Made by a program: the position numbers and the translations under genes
Part shown: one piece after another, positions 41,993 through 52,362 of the stretch
Layout of the letters: every line of letters begins with the position of its first letter
How positions within the stretch are numbered: position 1 is the first letter of the stretch
Notes under the pieces: generated by a model
The model's input: only the letters and a program-made list of their open reading frames with translations
Database searches by the model: none
What the model was told of the DNA's origin: nothing
NCBI GenBank assembly: GCA_022539475.1
Contig: VCMS01000008.1
Coordinates: 124,001 to 188,000, forward strand
DNA from: Gracilaria domingensis
Lineage: Eukaryota > Rhodophyta > Florideophyceae > Gracilariales > Gracilariaceae
Direction: 5' to 3'
Length of the DNA stretch: 64,000 nucleotides

Positions 41993-43387
41993 ATGAGTTT
42001 CATAGCCGAGAACCAGACGCCGACCATCTATAACGTATCCTACGACAATAAGATTCCCCAGCGCGAACTCAACGACTTTGTTGTCTCCCGCGGCGATGAG
42101 AAGGTCTCTATCTGTGCCCTGGACCACTCGGCCAAGAACCACGCCGATATTGTAGCACGAGGAACTTTGGTGGCTGACAACGGCAGTAAGACAGTCAAGG
42201 TCATCTCTGCTCCCTTGAAAGAGTGGTGCATTGAGTACTCTCAGAACCCTTCGCTGTGGGTTCGTACCAATGATGTATGGTATCGGCTGCTGAAGCCAGC
42301 CAAAGAGTATTCTCGCACACATGAGACCGCCAGACGGCGATTCGAGCTTTGCTCCAGGATATTCATTCTGGGTACGACCATGAGTCCAAGTGAATGCAAC
42401 TACAAGCTATTTGTGCAGCTGCTGTCTGGCACGTACCTCGAAATGAAGGCCTACTCTGAGAAGGAATTGCTAATGGAGAAAGACTTCATTCTGGCTCAGA
42501 TCAAGAACCTTGGTAACAAATCGCTTTCGAGTATTCCTTTTGTCAAGGAGCTACGTGACAAGAAAAGTAATAATGGCAAAAAGAGCAGTTCCAGTTCGAA
42601 GAAGAAAGATCCGTCATCCAGCAGTGGAAGCATATCTATTTCTACCAACGGAAATGGAGAAGTCAAGCCCTGGGTACCCTCTAGCAGGCTTGACAAGGAA
42701 GGTCATACGAGGTTAATGAAGAAGCTAGATAAGATTATTCATCAGATCAGCAAGCATAAGTTTGCTTATCCATTCCTTGCACCCGTTGATCCCGTCCGAG
42801 AGCAATGCCCGGACTATTTGGAAAGGGTGAAGAGGCCAATGGATTACGGAACTGTTAGAAAGAATTTGGATAAAGGTTTGTACGCCAGTCTGGAAGATGT
42901 TGCCAGAGATATCCGACAAGTTAAGATCAATTGTTGTCAGTACAATGGAGACGACCATCAGTTTTCACAATGGGCTATCGAGTTGTGTAATAAATTCGAG
43001 GCAATGGCTGCAAGCGCAGAAGAGACAGAACTAAATACTATGAATAAGAGACTGGCAAAGAAGAGAAAGGCATCCGATGCGTTACCTCCGACTGGAAAAT
43101 CGAAGAAGAACGGAAAGGGTAGTAAGAAGACCGCCAAGACTACTCCGGACCCATCAGTAAGCGGTTCTCCATCAAAAGATGACGATTCAACTGGATCAAA
43201 GTTATGTGCGAGATCAGAATCGCAAAGTTGTGAGCGTATACAAACTGCCGGTAGCAAGTATTGTTCCGACGAATGCGGGCTCATAGTAGCCCGACAGCGG
43301 ATTGAAGAGTTAACCAAGGCCGGATTTTCTGTCGATGATTACATCATGCATCACGTAACCAAAGCCCTTGTGCATAGCCGAAGCTAG
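41993..43387 (+). CDS. Bromodomain protein with an N-terminal RFD-like domain and a C-terminal Cys cluster
   Basis: 464 residues from the ATG at 41993; the frame extends upstream without an ATG. Residues ~60-170 (LKEWCIEYSQNPSLWVRTNDVWYRLLKPAKEYSRTHE, CSRIFILG) resemble the replication-foci domain of DNMT1-type proteins. Residues ~190-215 are Lys/Ser low complexity. Residues ~235-340 are a bromodomain, with LERVKRPMDYGTVRKNL and the acetyl-lysine-reading Asn in CCQYN. After a Lys/Ser-rich linker comes a C-terminal Cys cluster (LCARSESQSCERIQ, GSKYCSDECG) like the one that follows the CXXC/PHD part of CFP1-type proteins. The protein probably reads acetylated chromatin in the nucleus. It converges on the START gene with only 33 bp between stops. 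Confidence 0.88.
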   Translation: MSFIAENQTPTIYNVSYDNKIPQRELNDFVVSRGDEKVSICALDHSAKNHADIVARGTLVADNGSKTVKVISAPLKEWCIEYSQNPSLWVRTNDVWYRLLKPAKEYSRTHETARRRFELCSRIFILGTTMSPSECNYKLFVQLLSGTYLEMKAYSEKELLMEKDFILAQIKNLGNKSLSSIPFVKELRDKKSNNGKKSSSSSKKKDPSSSSGSISISTNGNGEVKPWVPSSRLDKEGHTRLMKKLDKIIHQISKHKFAYPFLAPVDPVREQCPDYLERVKRPMDYGTVRKNLDKGLYASLEDVARDIRQVKINCCQYNGDDHQFSQWAIELCNKFEAMAASAEETELNTMNKRLAKKRKASDALPPTGKSKKNGKGSKKTAKTTPDPSVSGSPSKDDDSTGSKLCARSESQSCERIQTAGSKYCSDECGLIVARQRIEELTKAGFSVDDYIMHHVTKALVHSRS

Positions 43388-43420
43388 TAAAACTGCCGAA
43401 CTGTTCCTCAAACGCCCTTG

Positions 43421-44617
43421 TTAAGAACGTTTACCGCCAAAGAAGGCCTTCACGCGACTCGTTTTGCGTGAATTTTGGCCACGGTCTCCTGTGACAATGG
43501 CTTTAATTACAGACGTCGGTGGCAATTGTGGTTGTACGTCTGGATCAAAACTATGCGAACGACGGTGTTCTACTGATACCGCTCCTGACTGATCTGCTTG
43601 GCCGCCCTCAGTGAGCATTCCTTTTCGTTCCCAGAACTGACCAAGACGGCTTCTAACAAAGTCATAGAATGGATGCGATTGCATCCTTTCTTTGTACAAG
43701 GGGGAGAGTCTGTCCAAGTTTTGAGCTCGAGTTTCGAGTGTCCTCATCGACCATCTACAAATTGTTCTAGCGCCCCAGTTGACTAGAGCCATGGGAACAA
43801 ACGCCAGATGTGGATTGACATTGTACAAAAACCGAGCTTTTGTCACGCCGGGGCTTTGAGGGAAGAGTACAAATCCAGAAGTGTGTATATCCGCTCTTAC
43901 GGTTCTCGACAAAGTACCCGCCGCCGGAACCTTTTCCTTCACAGGGTGAGAATCATCGATTGATTTGGTGAGAACTATGACACAGTCGTCCTCATCGAGA
44001 GCATCAACAGCAAAGGCGTATACGGCTACATCACGGGTGTATAGAGGCCATGGAGCAAATACTGTTATATATGCTGCACGGCGCAATGGAGTCGGATTCT
44101 CGATCTCGAGCCTTTTTGCGGAAGTTACATACCAGAAGAGACGTTCATAAAGGTCAGCCTCGTAAATCAACGCAGCAACGTTAAGAAGAGGAGCGTGAAT
44201 TTCGCCTTCGATAAGAATTGAGTGTGAGCTGGTGTTGGCCTCGTTTCGGTACCAAACTTTCGTTTGCGCTCCATCGTATGAGATGGTCCATCCATCGCGA
44301 TGTTCCGTACTTAACCCTTCCCGTAAAGTCTCGAGCTGTGAGCATTCTGACGCTATGCGAACGTAAGGCGGATTGGATAACGTGTTCTGTATTTCTTCCA
44401 AGAGTTGTTGTGATTGCGGTAACGGAGAAGATTTTAGTGTTTCAATATCATCGCGCACGGTTGATAGAACTCGGGAAACTTGAAGTATCTTATCGACTTG
44501 ATAAAGGCTCTTAATTTCTTCAAGACGGTTGTATAAGGAGTCGCGAAGAGGCAGCTCTGCAGCAGCGATAGCTTTCGCCCCTATTGGATGTTTTCCATCT
44601 GTACCTGAAGCAGCCAT
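43421..44617 (-). CDS. START-domain (StAR-related lipid transfer) protein
   Basis: 398 residues, ATG at 44617, intronless. Residues 1-110 are helical and charged. Residues ~110-310 form a START domain: GWTISYDGAQTKVWYRNEAN, SILIEGEIHAPLLNVAALIYEADLYERLFWYV, YITVFAPWPLYTRDVAVYAFAVD, SGFVLFPQSPGVTKARFLYNVNPHLAFVPMALVNWGAR. The C-terminal ~90 residues are basic and Ser-rich (KTSRVKAFFGGKR), as in membrane-associated or phosphorylated tails. It probably binds a lipid; the ligand and compartment are unknown. No signal peptide or transmembrane segment was seen. Confidence 0.88.
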   Translation of the reverse strand: MAASGTDGKHPIGAKAIAAAELPLRDSLYNRLEEIKSLYQVDKILQVSRVLSTVRDDIETLKSSPLPQSQQLLEEIQNTLSNPPYVRIASECSQLETLREGLSTEHRDGWTISYDGAQTKVWYRNEANTSSHSILIEGEIHAPLLNVAALIYEADLYERLFWYVTSAKRLEIENPTPLRRAAYITVFAPWPLYTRDVAVYAFAVDALDEDDCVIVLTKSIDDSHPVKEKVPAAGTLSRTVRADIHTSGFVLFPQSPGVTKARFLYNVNPHLAFVPMALVNWGARTICRWSMRTLETRAQNLDRLSPLYKERMQSHPFYDFVRSRLGQFWERKGMLTEGGQADQSGAVSVEHRRSHSFDPDVQPQLPPTSVIKAIVTGDRGQNSRKTSRVKAFFGGKRS

Positions 44618-45263
44618 GTTGAATATGAGTCTTAAGTTGCGGACCCTACTCCCAACAGCCTTCCAGACGTTAAGATAGTCTTTGTTTGAAATGCTCAGTT
44701 CTCTCTACGAGGAAGCTGTGAGGCCGATTAGGAGGATGCACAGGGACAGAAGTGAGCGGAACTTGACGAGCTCATTCTCCCATGCAAGCCTGAGAGAAAC
44801 TCAGCACCACCTCGTCGAGTCGCGCTCTTCTACACACCCAAACGAAGTCTGGCATCGCCATCTGTCTGGTCCTGTTTCTGCCTCGTAGTGCTGCCTGGCT
44901 GGCCAGCGGCTGCTCGCAAGTTGCACTGGAGCAAACAGCATCTGTGCGTTCTAATAAATGATTCATGTATGACGGGTAGTAAACACCAAAATGATCAAAC
45001 CTGGAAACAATGTGAAACGACGCTCGACGAAGCGCGTGCACGTGTGTGGCGCTTCCCGTCGACGCTTGCAGCTGACAGAACGTTTCTGCCTGGCAACCTG
45101 AGGTTGGGAAGAACTGACATCGCGCAATCATCGTCTCATCGTGCATGCTTTTAGATGTATATGCTGATGCCGAGGGCGCCGCAGGCATGATGAAGGCGCC
45201 TCTGTACATAATTATCTGCGAGGTCATCTGCGGCAAAGACGTACCCGACGGCTACACGTAGAG
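44618..45263. other. Region between START and TLDc-like genes
   Basis: 646 bases: the START promoter plus the 3' flank of the next minus-strand gene. A 154-codon minus-strand frame (44772-45236) has irregular composition and no family signature, and is left out. Confidence 0.45.
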
Positions 45264-46007
45264 CTAGCCGAAAAGGCGAGAAAAGAAACCGTTGGGTTTT
45301 GATTGCTTCTGCTGCAATTCGTCAATGTATTTCTTTGCTACAAGTACTTGCAGCCTTTCCAAGTTGGCCATGCTGAACTCACCAAAGACGCTGGTTGTGC
45401 CGTCAGGCATGCGACAGCTCGATGACGCTGCGTTAGCCCTCATTATATGTTTTGCCGGGTTCATCGGGATGCACAAAAGGGCCGCACCGAAACGCACCGC
45501 GTAGTCATAGAAATCATAGAACACAAGGTCTGTTGGAAGCGCAGTGATCACTTGGTCGCCCTGTAGAGAGAAAACAAACATCGCGCTCTCATTGGTAGCT
45601 TCTCGATAGTCATCGCGAGCGAGAAAGCCGTAGGCAGTATAGCCGCCGAAGAAGATACCCTTTTCGGTTTGGCCGAGCACCAAGGAAGGCACACCGCCGA
45701 GTGCCATCTGTGAATCGAAGAAGGACTCATGGGAGAAGCCATCCACTTCTGAGGAGTAGATAGACGCCAATTGGCAGTCTTGCAACATGGTACCTCGTAC
45801 TATGGTCGCTATGGTTGACGGTGGAAGAAGGAACGACTTCGCTTCATCCTGCGCGTCGTGTTCGGACGAGGCATTGACAGCCTGCTCCGGCGTGGCGCAC
45901 GCACGAATGCGCCGTGCAGCAAATGGCGCGGTGGGGAGGGAGGTGGAGGTGGCTAGGAGCGGGGAGAAGCGTGGGCGGTGAATGGGGCTGCAGGTGACGA
46001 AAGCCAT
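45264..46007 (-). CDS. TLDc-like protein, probably plastid-targeted
   Basis: 247 residues from the ATG at 46007 (MAFVTCSPIHRPRFSPLL), chosen because it gives a plastid-type leader with Phe near the start, as in the PBS linker here. Upstream in-frame ATGs exist (46103). After the leader (~1-50) the protein has SIYSSEVDGFSHESFFDSQ, GQTEKGIFFGGYTAYGFLARDDYREATNESAMFVFSLQ and GALLCIPMNPAKHIMRANAASS, the pattern of a TLDc domain (YRASRDGFS..F, FGGYT, AFLFSL). TLDc proteins are linked to oxidative-stress resistance and V-ATPase binding in animals; a role in an algal plastid is not known. It is divergent to UPF1. Confidence 0.75.
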   Translation of the reverse strand: MAFVTCSPIHRPRFSPLLATSTSLPTAPFAARRIRACATPEQAVNASSEHDAQDEAKSFLLPPSTIATIVRGTMLQDCQLASIYSSEVDGFSHESFFDSQMALGGVPSLVLGQTEKGIFFGGYTAYGFLARDDYREATNESAMFVFSLQGDQVITALPTDLVFYDFYDYAVRFGAALLCIPMNPAKHIMRANAASSSCRMPDGTTSVFGEFSMANLERLQVLVAKKYIDELQQKQSKPNGFFSRLFG

Positions 46008-46424
46008 GGCAGCTGGCACGGCGCGATCATGTGGCGAGCAGGCGGAGGCGCGGCGAGGTGAGCCGGCGCGGAAGACGCGCCCGACCTCGCGTGGAGCTGA
46101 CATCACGAGTTGAAAGTTGACTTTCGTCAGCCGCTGCCACACGCTTCAAATCACGCGCGCGCGCTGTACGCAATGTACGCGTGGCTCCATAAAAGTTTCC
46201 GAAATTGTAGACGGCGCCACGAATCGTGCAAGCCGCGCGCCGACCGTGGCCACCGCGCGCAGTTGCGACGCAGTCGCCGTCTCTACGGCGGTCCCATTCT
46301 ACCGCAGTATTAGAGCAAATCCAGCACCGCCACTCCACCGCGTCATCCTCGAACCATCGCGCTTTCCGTACCGGCTGCCATTCCGTTGCCGGCCGGAAGT
46401 GTTGCTGCCGCTCTCGACCGCGAT
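46008..46424. promoter_or_regulatory. Divergent promoter region between TLDc-like gene and UPF1
   Basis: 417 bases, CG-rich with cgcgcgcg runs near 46155-46165 and 46250-46260. Both 5' leaders must lie here. No TATA box was seen. Confidence 0.4.
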
Positions 46425-49415
46425 ATGGCCGAGAAATGTGACCTGTCTTTTCTCAACGAAGACGACGATGTGCTCGATGTGCGACACACGCCAAAACAGC
46501 TTCTCGCGTTAGATTCTTCCGTGCGCGCCGTCGCCGCTGCCCTCGGAGACCTCGACTTTGAGGAGGAAGTCGACGATGAGGACGCCATCGCTGACGAGGA
46601 ACTGCCTGAGCACGCCTGCGCGTACTGCGGCATCCATGACCCCGCCTGCGTCGTGCATGATAAGGTAGACAATCGCTGGTACTGCAATGGACGCGGCAAG
46701 CTCCCCGGCAGTCATATCATTACCCATCTCGTGCGCTCTCGCCACAAAGAAGTCAGCTTACATAAGGATTCCCCTCTGGGCGACACCGTGCTGGAATGCT
46801 ACAACTGCTGTACCACAAATGTCTTTCTCCTGGGCTTCGTTCCTGCACAAGGAGATTCTGTCGTTGTCTTGCTTTGCCGCGAGCCGTGTTTGCATGCAAA
46901 GGGGCTGGAGGACATGAACTGGGATCTAGATGCATGGCAACCTCTTATCGTTGATGGCCAGTTTCTACCGTGGTTGGTCCGCGTTCCTTCCGAGAAGGAG
47001 ATGGCCCGATCACGTCAGATTACCGTCGCAGAAGCAAACAAACTTGAAGAGCTATGGAAAACTGATCCGAAAGCCGCCTTGGAAGACATATCTAAGCCTA
47101 GCAACATTGAAGAGCTCCCTCGCGCACTGCTTCGCTATGAAGATGGCTATCAGTTTCAACGCATTTTCGGCGCCCTGGTCAAGGCCGAATCTGAAAATGA
47201 TCGCAGAATGAAGGAAGAACAGAGCAGATCGAACATTACTGTGCGATGGGATATGAGTCTTAACAAGCGCCGTGTTGCCAATTTTATAATCCCGCAGATG
47301 TCTGACGGTGACATTCGCATCATGCACGGAGACGAGATACGACTAACAAATCCCTCGCTTAAATGGGAATGTATCGGAATGGTCAAGGGCTTCACGACTG
47401 ACGAGGAAGTAGCCCTAGAGCTTAGGAGTGGTCGCTCCTCTTCGCGTGCTCCTACCGAAACTACTACTGGATTCCGCGTGGAGATTGTTTGGAAGTCAAC
47501 TTCGTTTGATCGCATGACTGCGGCACTTCGTCAGTTTGCGGTTGACGAAACTTCTGTGTCTGGCTATCTGTTCCATCGTATCCTTGGACATGAGGTCCAT
47601 CCACAGGTTGTGAAAACATCGAACATTCCCGAAAGCCTCAGCGCCCCGAACCTACCTCCGCTAAACGACTCACAGAAAATCGCGGTGCGCTCCGTGCTTG
47701 AGGCACCTTTGTCACTAATTCAAGGCCCACCTGGCACGGGAAAGACGGTAACTTCTGCAACAATTGTTTACCATTTGACTAAGCAAGTCAAGGGCAAGAT
47801 TCTAGTGTGCGCACCGAGTAACATTGCCGTGGACCAGCTTAGCGAAAAGATTGCGCTGACTGGGTTGAAAGTGGTTCGAGTTGTGGCGAAATCTAGAGAA
47901 GCGCTTGCGTCTGCTGTGGAGCATCTATCACTTCATTACCAAGTTCGCCACGTTGATGATCGCGAAGAGTCAGAGTTAAACAAGCTCATGAAATTGCGTG
48001 ATGAAACAGGTGAATTGAGCGATAGAGATGATCGTAGACTGAGGTCACTGAAGAGGGCAACTGAGCGCGAGCTTCTAGACGCTGCGGATGTTATTTGCAC
48101 TACGTGCACCTCTGCAGGAGACCCAAGACTGTCCTCTCTACGCTTTCGTTCGGTCTTAATTGATGAGGCTACTCAGGCATCTGAACCGGAAACGTTAATC
48201 CCAATTGTGCACGGATGTAAGCAACTTGTCTTTGTCGGAGATCACTGCCAGCTTGGACCAGTCATCACCGAAAAGAGAGCTGCGGCGGCTGGTCTGGGGC
48301 AGTCTATGTTCGAGCGACTCGTAGCTCTTGGTGTAAGGCCTATTCGCCTTCAGGTGCAGTATCGAATGCATCCTTTCCTTTCTGCTTTCCCGTCCGTCAC
48401 CTTCTACGAAGGAACACTGCAGAACGGTGTTTCTGCCGAAGACCGCAAGTCATCCCTGGCCGAGTTCCCATGGATCGAGTCATCTCGGCCGATGATATTC
48501 TGGTCACAAACCGGGCCCGAGGAAGTTTCGGCTTCTGGGACCAGTTACTTGAATCGTGTTGAGGCTGCCGTTGTTGAGAAAGCTGTGACGCACTTGCTCA
48601 AAGCAGGGGTTGCAGCAGATCAGATTGGGGTGATTACTCCATATGAAGGGCAACGTGCTTATGTTGTTTCACATTTTGCGCGAATGGGTCCGTTGCGACA
48701 CGAACTGTATCGAGATGTTGAAGTTGCTTCCGTCGATGCGTTTCAAGGGCGTGAAAAAGCGTACATCATCCTGTCATGTGTGCGTTCTAACGAGCATCAA
48801 GGAATCGGATTCCTTGCCGATCCACGACGCTTGAATGTGGCTCTGACACGCGCACGTCTAGGGAACGTGATCATTGGAAATCCGAAAGTTCTGTCGCGAC
48901 AGTCTCTGTGGGCCGCCCTCTTGTTACATTACAGAGATAAGGGTGTTCTGGTTGAAGGGCCATTGACGAACTTGAAACCATGCGTAGTGTCTATCCCCCG
49001 CCCTCGTCGCCGTCAGAATGGGGAGTTTGCGCGCTACACTCCTGTGCCGCCTGGTCCGACTTCAATGTCAAGCACGACCCTTGACCCTGAATTCCACCCT
49101 CCCTCATCTGTTGATCGCGTTCGCAATGGCTCCATGGTATCTGGAAATGGAGGCCCTGGTTTGATTGGGGACGGGAGACTGGGAGGATCGATTGTTAGCT
49201 CGATGATGCAGAGCTCACGAGTTCCGCTTCCGCAGATGCCTTTTGGCATGATGGGATCACTGTTCGCGCCGCCACATACGTTGTCGCTGTCTCAGAGCAC
49301 CCCGTTTCAGTCTGGTACGGTTGACCAGGGTACCTCGACGCTAGGACTAAGCTCTGTGGATCGACGCGGGGCACCGTCCAACGACTACTCGTATCAAGCG
49401 CCAGGTTGGAAGTAA
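46425..49415 (+). CDS. UPF1: UPF1 RNA helicase, nonsense-mediated decay
   Basis: ATP-dependent SF1 helicase that triggers nonsense-mediated mRNA decay in the cytoplasm. 996 residues, ATG at 46425, intronless. The N-terminal Cys/His-rich zinc domain ([37 protein letters not shown]) binds UPF2 in other organisms. The 1B region follows. The helicase core has GPPGTGKT (~433), [10 protein letters not shown] (~579), [33 protein letters not shown] and [10 protein letters not shown]. The C-terminal ~140 residues are Gly/Ser/Pro-rich with few SQ sites. Present beside it is a gene copy littered with stops (PSME4-like), whose transcript would be a target if made. Confidence 0.97.
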   Translation: MAEKCDLSFLNEDDDVLDVRHTPKQLLALDSSVRAVAAALGDLDFEEEVDDEDAIADEELPEHACAYCGIHDPACVVHDKVDNRWYCNGRGKLPGSHIITHLVRSRHKEVSLHKDSPLGDTVLECYNCCTTNVFLLGFVPAQGDSVVVLLCREPCLHAKGLEDMNWDLDAWQPLIVDGQFLPWLVRVPSEKEMARSRQITVAEANKLEELWKTDPKAALEDISKPSNIEELPRALLRYEDGYQFQRIFGALVKAESENDRRMKEEQSRSNITVRWDMSLNKRRVANFIIPQMSDGDIRIMHGDEIRLTNPSLKWECIGMVKGFTTDEEVALELRSGRSSSRAPTETTTGFRVEIVWKSTSFDRMTAALRQFAVDETSVSGYLFHRILGHEVHPQVVKTSNIPESLSAPNLPPLNDSQKIAVRSVLEAPLSLIQGPPGTGKTVTSATIVYHLTKQVKGKILVCAPSNIAVDQLSEKIALTGLKVVRVVAKSREALASAVEHLSLHYQVRHVDDREESELNKLMKLRDETGELSDRDDRRLRSLKRATERELLDAADVICTTCTSAGDPRLSSLRFRSVLIDEATQASEPETLIPIVHGCKQLVFVGDHCQLGPVITEKRAAAAGLGQSMFERLVALGVRPIRLQVQYRMHPFLSAFPSVTFYEGTLQNGVSAEDRKSSLAEFPWIESSRPMIFWSQTGPEEVSASGTSYLNRVEAAVVEKAVTHLLKAGVAADQIGVITPYEGQRAYVVSHFARMGPLRHELYRDVEVASVDAFQGREKAYIILSCVRSNEHQGIGFLADPRRLNVALTRARLGNVIIGNPKVLSRQSLWAALLLHYRDKGVLVEGPLTNLKPCVVSIPRPRRRQNGEFARYTPVPPGPTSMSSTTLDPEFHPPSSVDRVRNGSMVSGNGGPGLIGDGRLGGSIVSSMMQSSRVPLPQMPFGMMGSLFAPPHTLSLSQSTPFQSGTVDQGTSTLGLSSVDRRGAPSNDYSYQAPGWK

Positions 49416-50718
49416 GGCGCAAGCTGAGGTTGTTGAAGAAAACCCGAAGTACATGATACATGTTTCGGGGCAAGCAACACAACCGAGTGGTTTCTGTCTA
49501 CTATCTACATGAGACGTGAGATGTGATCTTCTTTGTGATGTTGGGAGTAGAGGTCTACAATCAGATGTGCTCATAAGAGTTGAGGCATATGTTTTCTAAT
49601 GTCGATTCGTGAAGAGCGAACTGGTAAGCTTAGCTGCGAGAGGTTTGCTATGGAGTGAAGTTCTGAGTTGAAGCTCAAGATGCGGTTTCCTTACAACTGG
49701 GCAGCGTGCAAGCGGGTTGGTGGGGCTGGAGGTGCATGATCACGATGATGGGTCTAATTGCTGATCAGGAAAGGATAGAAGCAGGGGTACGAAAAGCAGT
49801 ACGGAATGGGGGGCGTTAGCTTCAGGGTGGTATGTTGACGAAAATGGACTTGGGCGCTGCACGTAATACAAGGTCGTTTCTAGCTACACGAGGAGACACA
49901 AATGAGCGGAACACAGCCGGCGTTGGTTATAGCTCAGTAATCATCATGATTATGGGTGGTACGGGCGAAGGGGGCATGTGGAAGAACATCATGATGGTTT
50001 CAATTAGGTTGCACAGCATCACGCTGGCGGGTGCTGACGAACTTGTGAACATGATGTTCTGTTTAAGGCTCACACTTGAGGTGATGGTAAACGAACAGGG
50101 GCTGTGCTGAACGAATTGTTTGACCTAAGCATTTGTCTTCGGGAGACATGCAGAGAGGGATGGCAGTTGCACTACGTGTAGCGACACATGTAAGCTTGCT
50201 GAAGACATGTGCGGCTGGTATCTACTGGCCTGGCCATCCAGCGGTAGACGCGTATGCTGTGGGTCGCACGAGTTGACTGTGATCCAGCGGCGCGGCGGGC
50301 TGCGCCGAAGAGGACAGCGCAGCCGCCGCCATGGGCGGCGGCTGCTGGATCGATACTGCGTTTGGCGCCTTTTCAGCGGCTGCGCGGAGTGGCGAGCGCC
50401 AGCGGCTGAGCGTGTGCGTGGCACGTACGCGCACACGCGTATGCGTACGCGCGCCGCGTGTATGTTAAGTGCGCCGCCGAGCCGACGGCGATCTCGCGGA
50501 GGCTTTTCGCCCGACAAGCCTCTTGTGCTCCTTCGCGGCGTGTGAGCGCTCCCGGCTCCCAGCGGCACCGCAGTTCAAGGAGGCGTTTTAGCGTGCCAGC
50601 TTGCTGTTTTTTGGCGTTGTCCGCGGGGCAGCTGTTGCGCTTTGACGCCGCCGCTTTTGACGTGGCGTCGCGCTGCTGTACGTTTTTTGTGCTTTTTCGT
50701 TTGAGATAAAACTCGAAG
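49416..50718. other. Intergenic region between UPF1 and PRPP synthetase
   Basis: 1.3 kb. The second half (50200-50718) is GC-rich with a 12-bp-arm palindrome at 50319-50345 and runs of alternating cgtacgcgca words; it is the likely PRPP synthetase promoter. No gene was recognised; several frames on both strands are compositional. Confidence 0.5.
50319..50345. repeat. Perfect GC palindrome, 12-bp arms, 3-base loop
   Basis: gcagccgccgcc at 50319-50330 and its reverse complement at 50334-50345 with atg between. Confidence 0.85.
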
Positions 50719-51831
50719 ATGACGGTGAGGAGGCAGAAGAGCGAGGAGGGCGCTCAGGTTCCGCTGGAGTCTGATCAGCCGAATCTTTTTGGCAGTGCCA
50801 ACGGCAGCGGCTCGTTGAGTACAACCAATCTAATGGAGTTGGACAAGGCTCTCAACTATGAGATTCGCGTGGTGTCGGGCAACGCAAACCGGGAACTGGC
50901 CAAAGAGATTGCAACCCACCTGAAGGTTTGCATGACACAAGCGGTGGTGTCGCGCTTTTCTGACGGCGAAACGCGCGTGGCCATTGAAGATAATGTGAGG
51001 GGAAAGGATGTGTTCATTGTTCAACCGACTTCGCCCCCTGTGAATGATCATTTGATGGAGCTGCTGGTGCTCATTGACACTTTGAAACGAGCGTCTGCGA
51101 AACGAATCACGGCTGTGATGCCGTACTATGGATACAGTCGTCAGGATCGCAAGCATGCTCCCCGCGTGCCTATCACGGCCCGACTTGTGGCCGACTTGCT
51201 TCAGACTGCTGGCGCACATCGTGTGCTGGCGTTTGAGCTGCACGCCGGTCAGATTCAGGGCTTCTTCAACATTCCTGTGGACCACATGTTTGCCGTTCCA
51301 GTGTTTGTCAACTACTTGAAGAACTCGGACTTGTTTAATAATAGCTCGGATCACAGTGATATTGTGGTTGTCTCACCGGACGCAGGCGGAATGGAACGTG
51401 CTCGGCTGCTGGCAAAGGGACTGGACACGGCTCTGGCTATCATCGACAAGAGACGCTCTGCGCCGAACGTGGCTCATGTGGTGCACGTGATTGGAGAGGT
51501 TGAGAATCGACATTGCATCATTGTGGACGACATGGTGGATACGGCCGGCACGCTGACCAAGGCGGCGGATGCGTTGAAGGAGAAGGGGGCAAAGAGTGTT
51601 CGCGCATGCTGTATACATGCGCTGCTGTCGGGACCTGCTGTGGAACGCATTCAAAGGTCGTGTATCGAGGAGCTGGTGATCACGAATTCGATTGCGTTGA
51701 GCAAGGAGAAGCTGGAGGCGCTGCCGTGCATCACGAGATTGTCGATCGGCACGCTGATGGCGGAGACGATTAGCCGCGTGCACCGCGAGGAATCGGTGTC
51801 TACGCTGTTCGGGACGATGTCACACGGGTAG
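50719..51831 (+). CDS. PRPS: Ribose-phosphate pyrophosphokinase (PRPP synthetase)
   Basis: Makes PRPP from ribose 5-phosphate and ATP for nucleotide, His and Trp synthesis. 370 residues, ATG at 50719. A ~45-residue polar N-terminal extension precedes the enzyme, which starts at YEIRVVSGNANRELAKEIA. Key motifs are RFSDGETRVAIEDNVRG, the flexible-loop MPYYGYSRQDRKHAPRVPITARLVADLL, VVSPDAGGMERARLLAK and the PRPP-binding CIIVDDMVDTAGTLTKAADAL. Human PRPS1 is 318 residues; the extension could be a weak targeting or regulatory piece. It is a class I type enzyme. The stop is TAG. Confidence 0.96.
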   Translation: MTVRRQKSEEGAQVPLESDQPNLFGSANGSGSLSTTNLMELDKALNYEIRVVSGNANRELAKEIATHLKVCMTQAVVSRFSDGETRVAIEDNVRGKDVFIVQPTSPPVNDHLMELLVLIDTLKRASAKRITAVMPYYGYSRQDRKHAPRVPITARLVADLLQTAGAHRVLAFELHAGQIQGFFNIPVDHMFAVPVFVNYLKNSDLFNNSSDHSDIVVVSPDAGGMERARLLAKGLDTALAIIDKRRSAPNVAHVVHVIGEVENRHCIIVDDMVDTAGTLTKAADALKEKGAKSVRACCIHALLSGPAVERIQRSCIEELVITNSIALSKEKLEALPCITRLSIGTLMAETISRVHREESVSTLFGTMSHG

Positions 51832-52362
51832 ACGACGGCGCGCTTATCGCGTTTCTGTCGCTGTTTTGTTTGTTGTTGTTGTTGATTCTGTCCGACCTGA
51901 GTAGACCAGTTTTGTATGCGAGAGAGCGCGATGAGACGACGGCGGTGGCTCCGCCGCGGTTAGGGTTGTCAAGCGGCTGCCTGCGGCTCGGAGCGCGCTC
52001 ATTGGTGCGTGCGCCATGCATTGGATTTGCAGTCGCCAGTAACGCCGCCGCCGTCCGCGCCCATTGGACGATTTTTGTTTTGCGGTGAATCCCATGTGTG
52101 AATTTGATGGGTGCATTGGCGTGCGCCCGTTTGTGCCGCAGATTGTACTTGTAGTCGGCGCGCAGCCTTCCGTGCGGAGAGCATGCGAACGCGCCCCCCA
52201 TGCCAGTATGCGCTCTCCATTAGACGGCGCCGACATGATCGATCGTCGCTTCCCGCGCGCTTCACGTTTTATCAAAGCCGCTTTGGCAGTCGTTCGCGAC
52301 GTCGATGAAGAACTAGCAACCCGCCGGAAACCCCCCCTGTGTGCCACGCGTTGTATCGCAGA
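51832..52362. other. Intergenic region between PRPP synthetase and cyclase-like gene
   Basis: 531 bases, GC-rich. It begins with a tgttgttgttgttg run (~51868-51884). Nothing else was recognised; a 200-codon minus-strand frame here is low-quality. Confidence 0.45.

Noticed and set aside
44772-45236. 154-codon minus-strand frame
   Set aside because: No domain, uneven composition, and it lies in the promoter area of the START gene.
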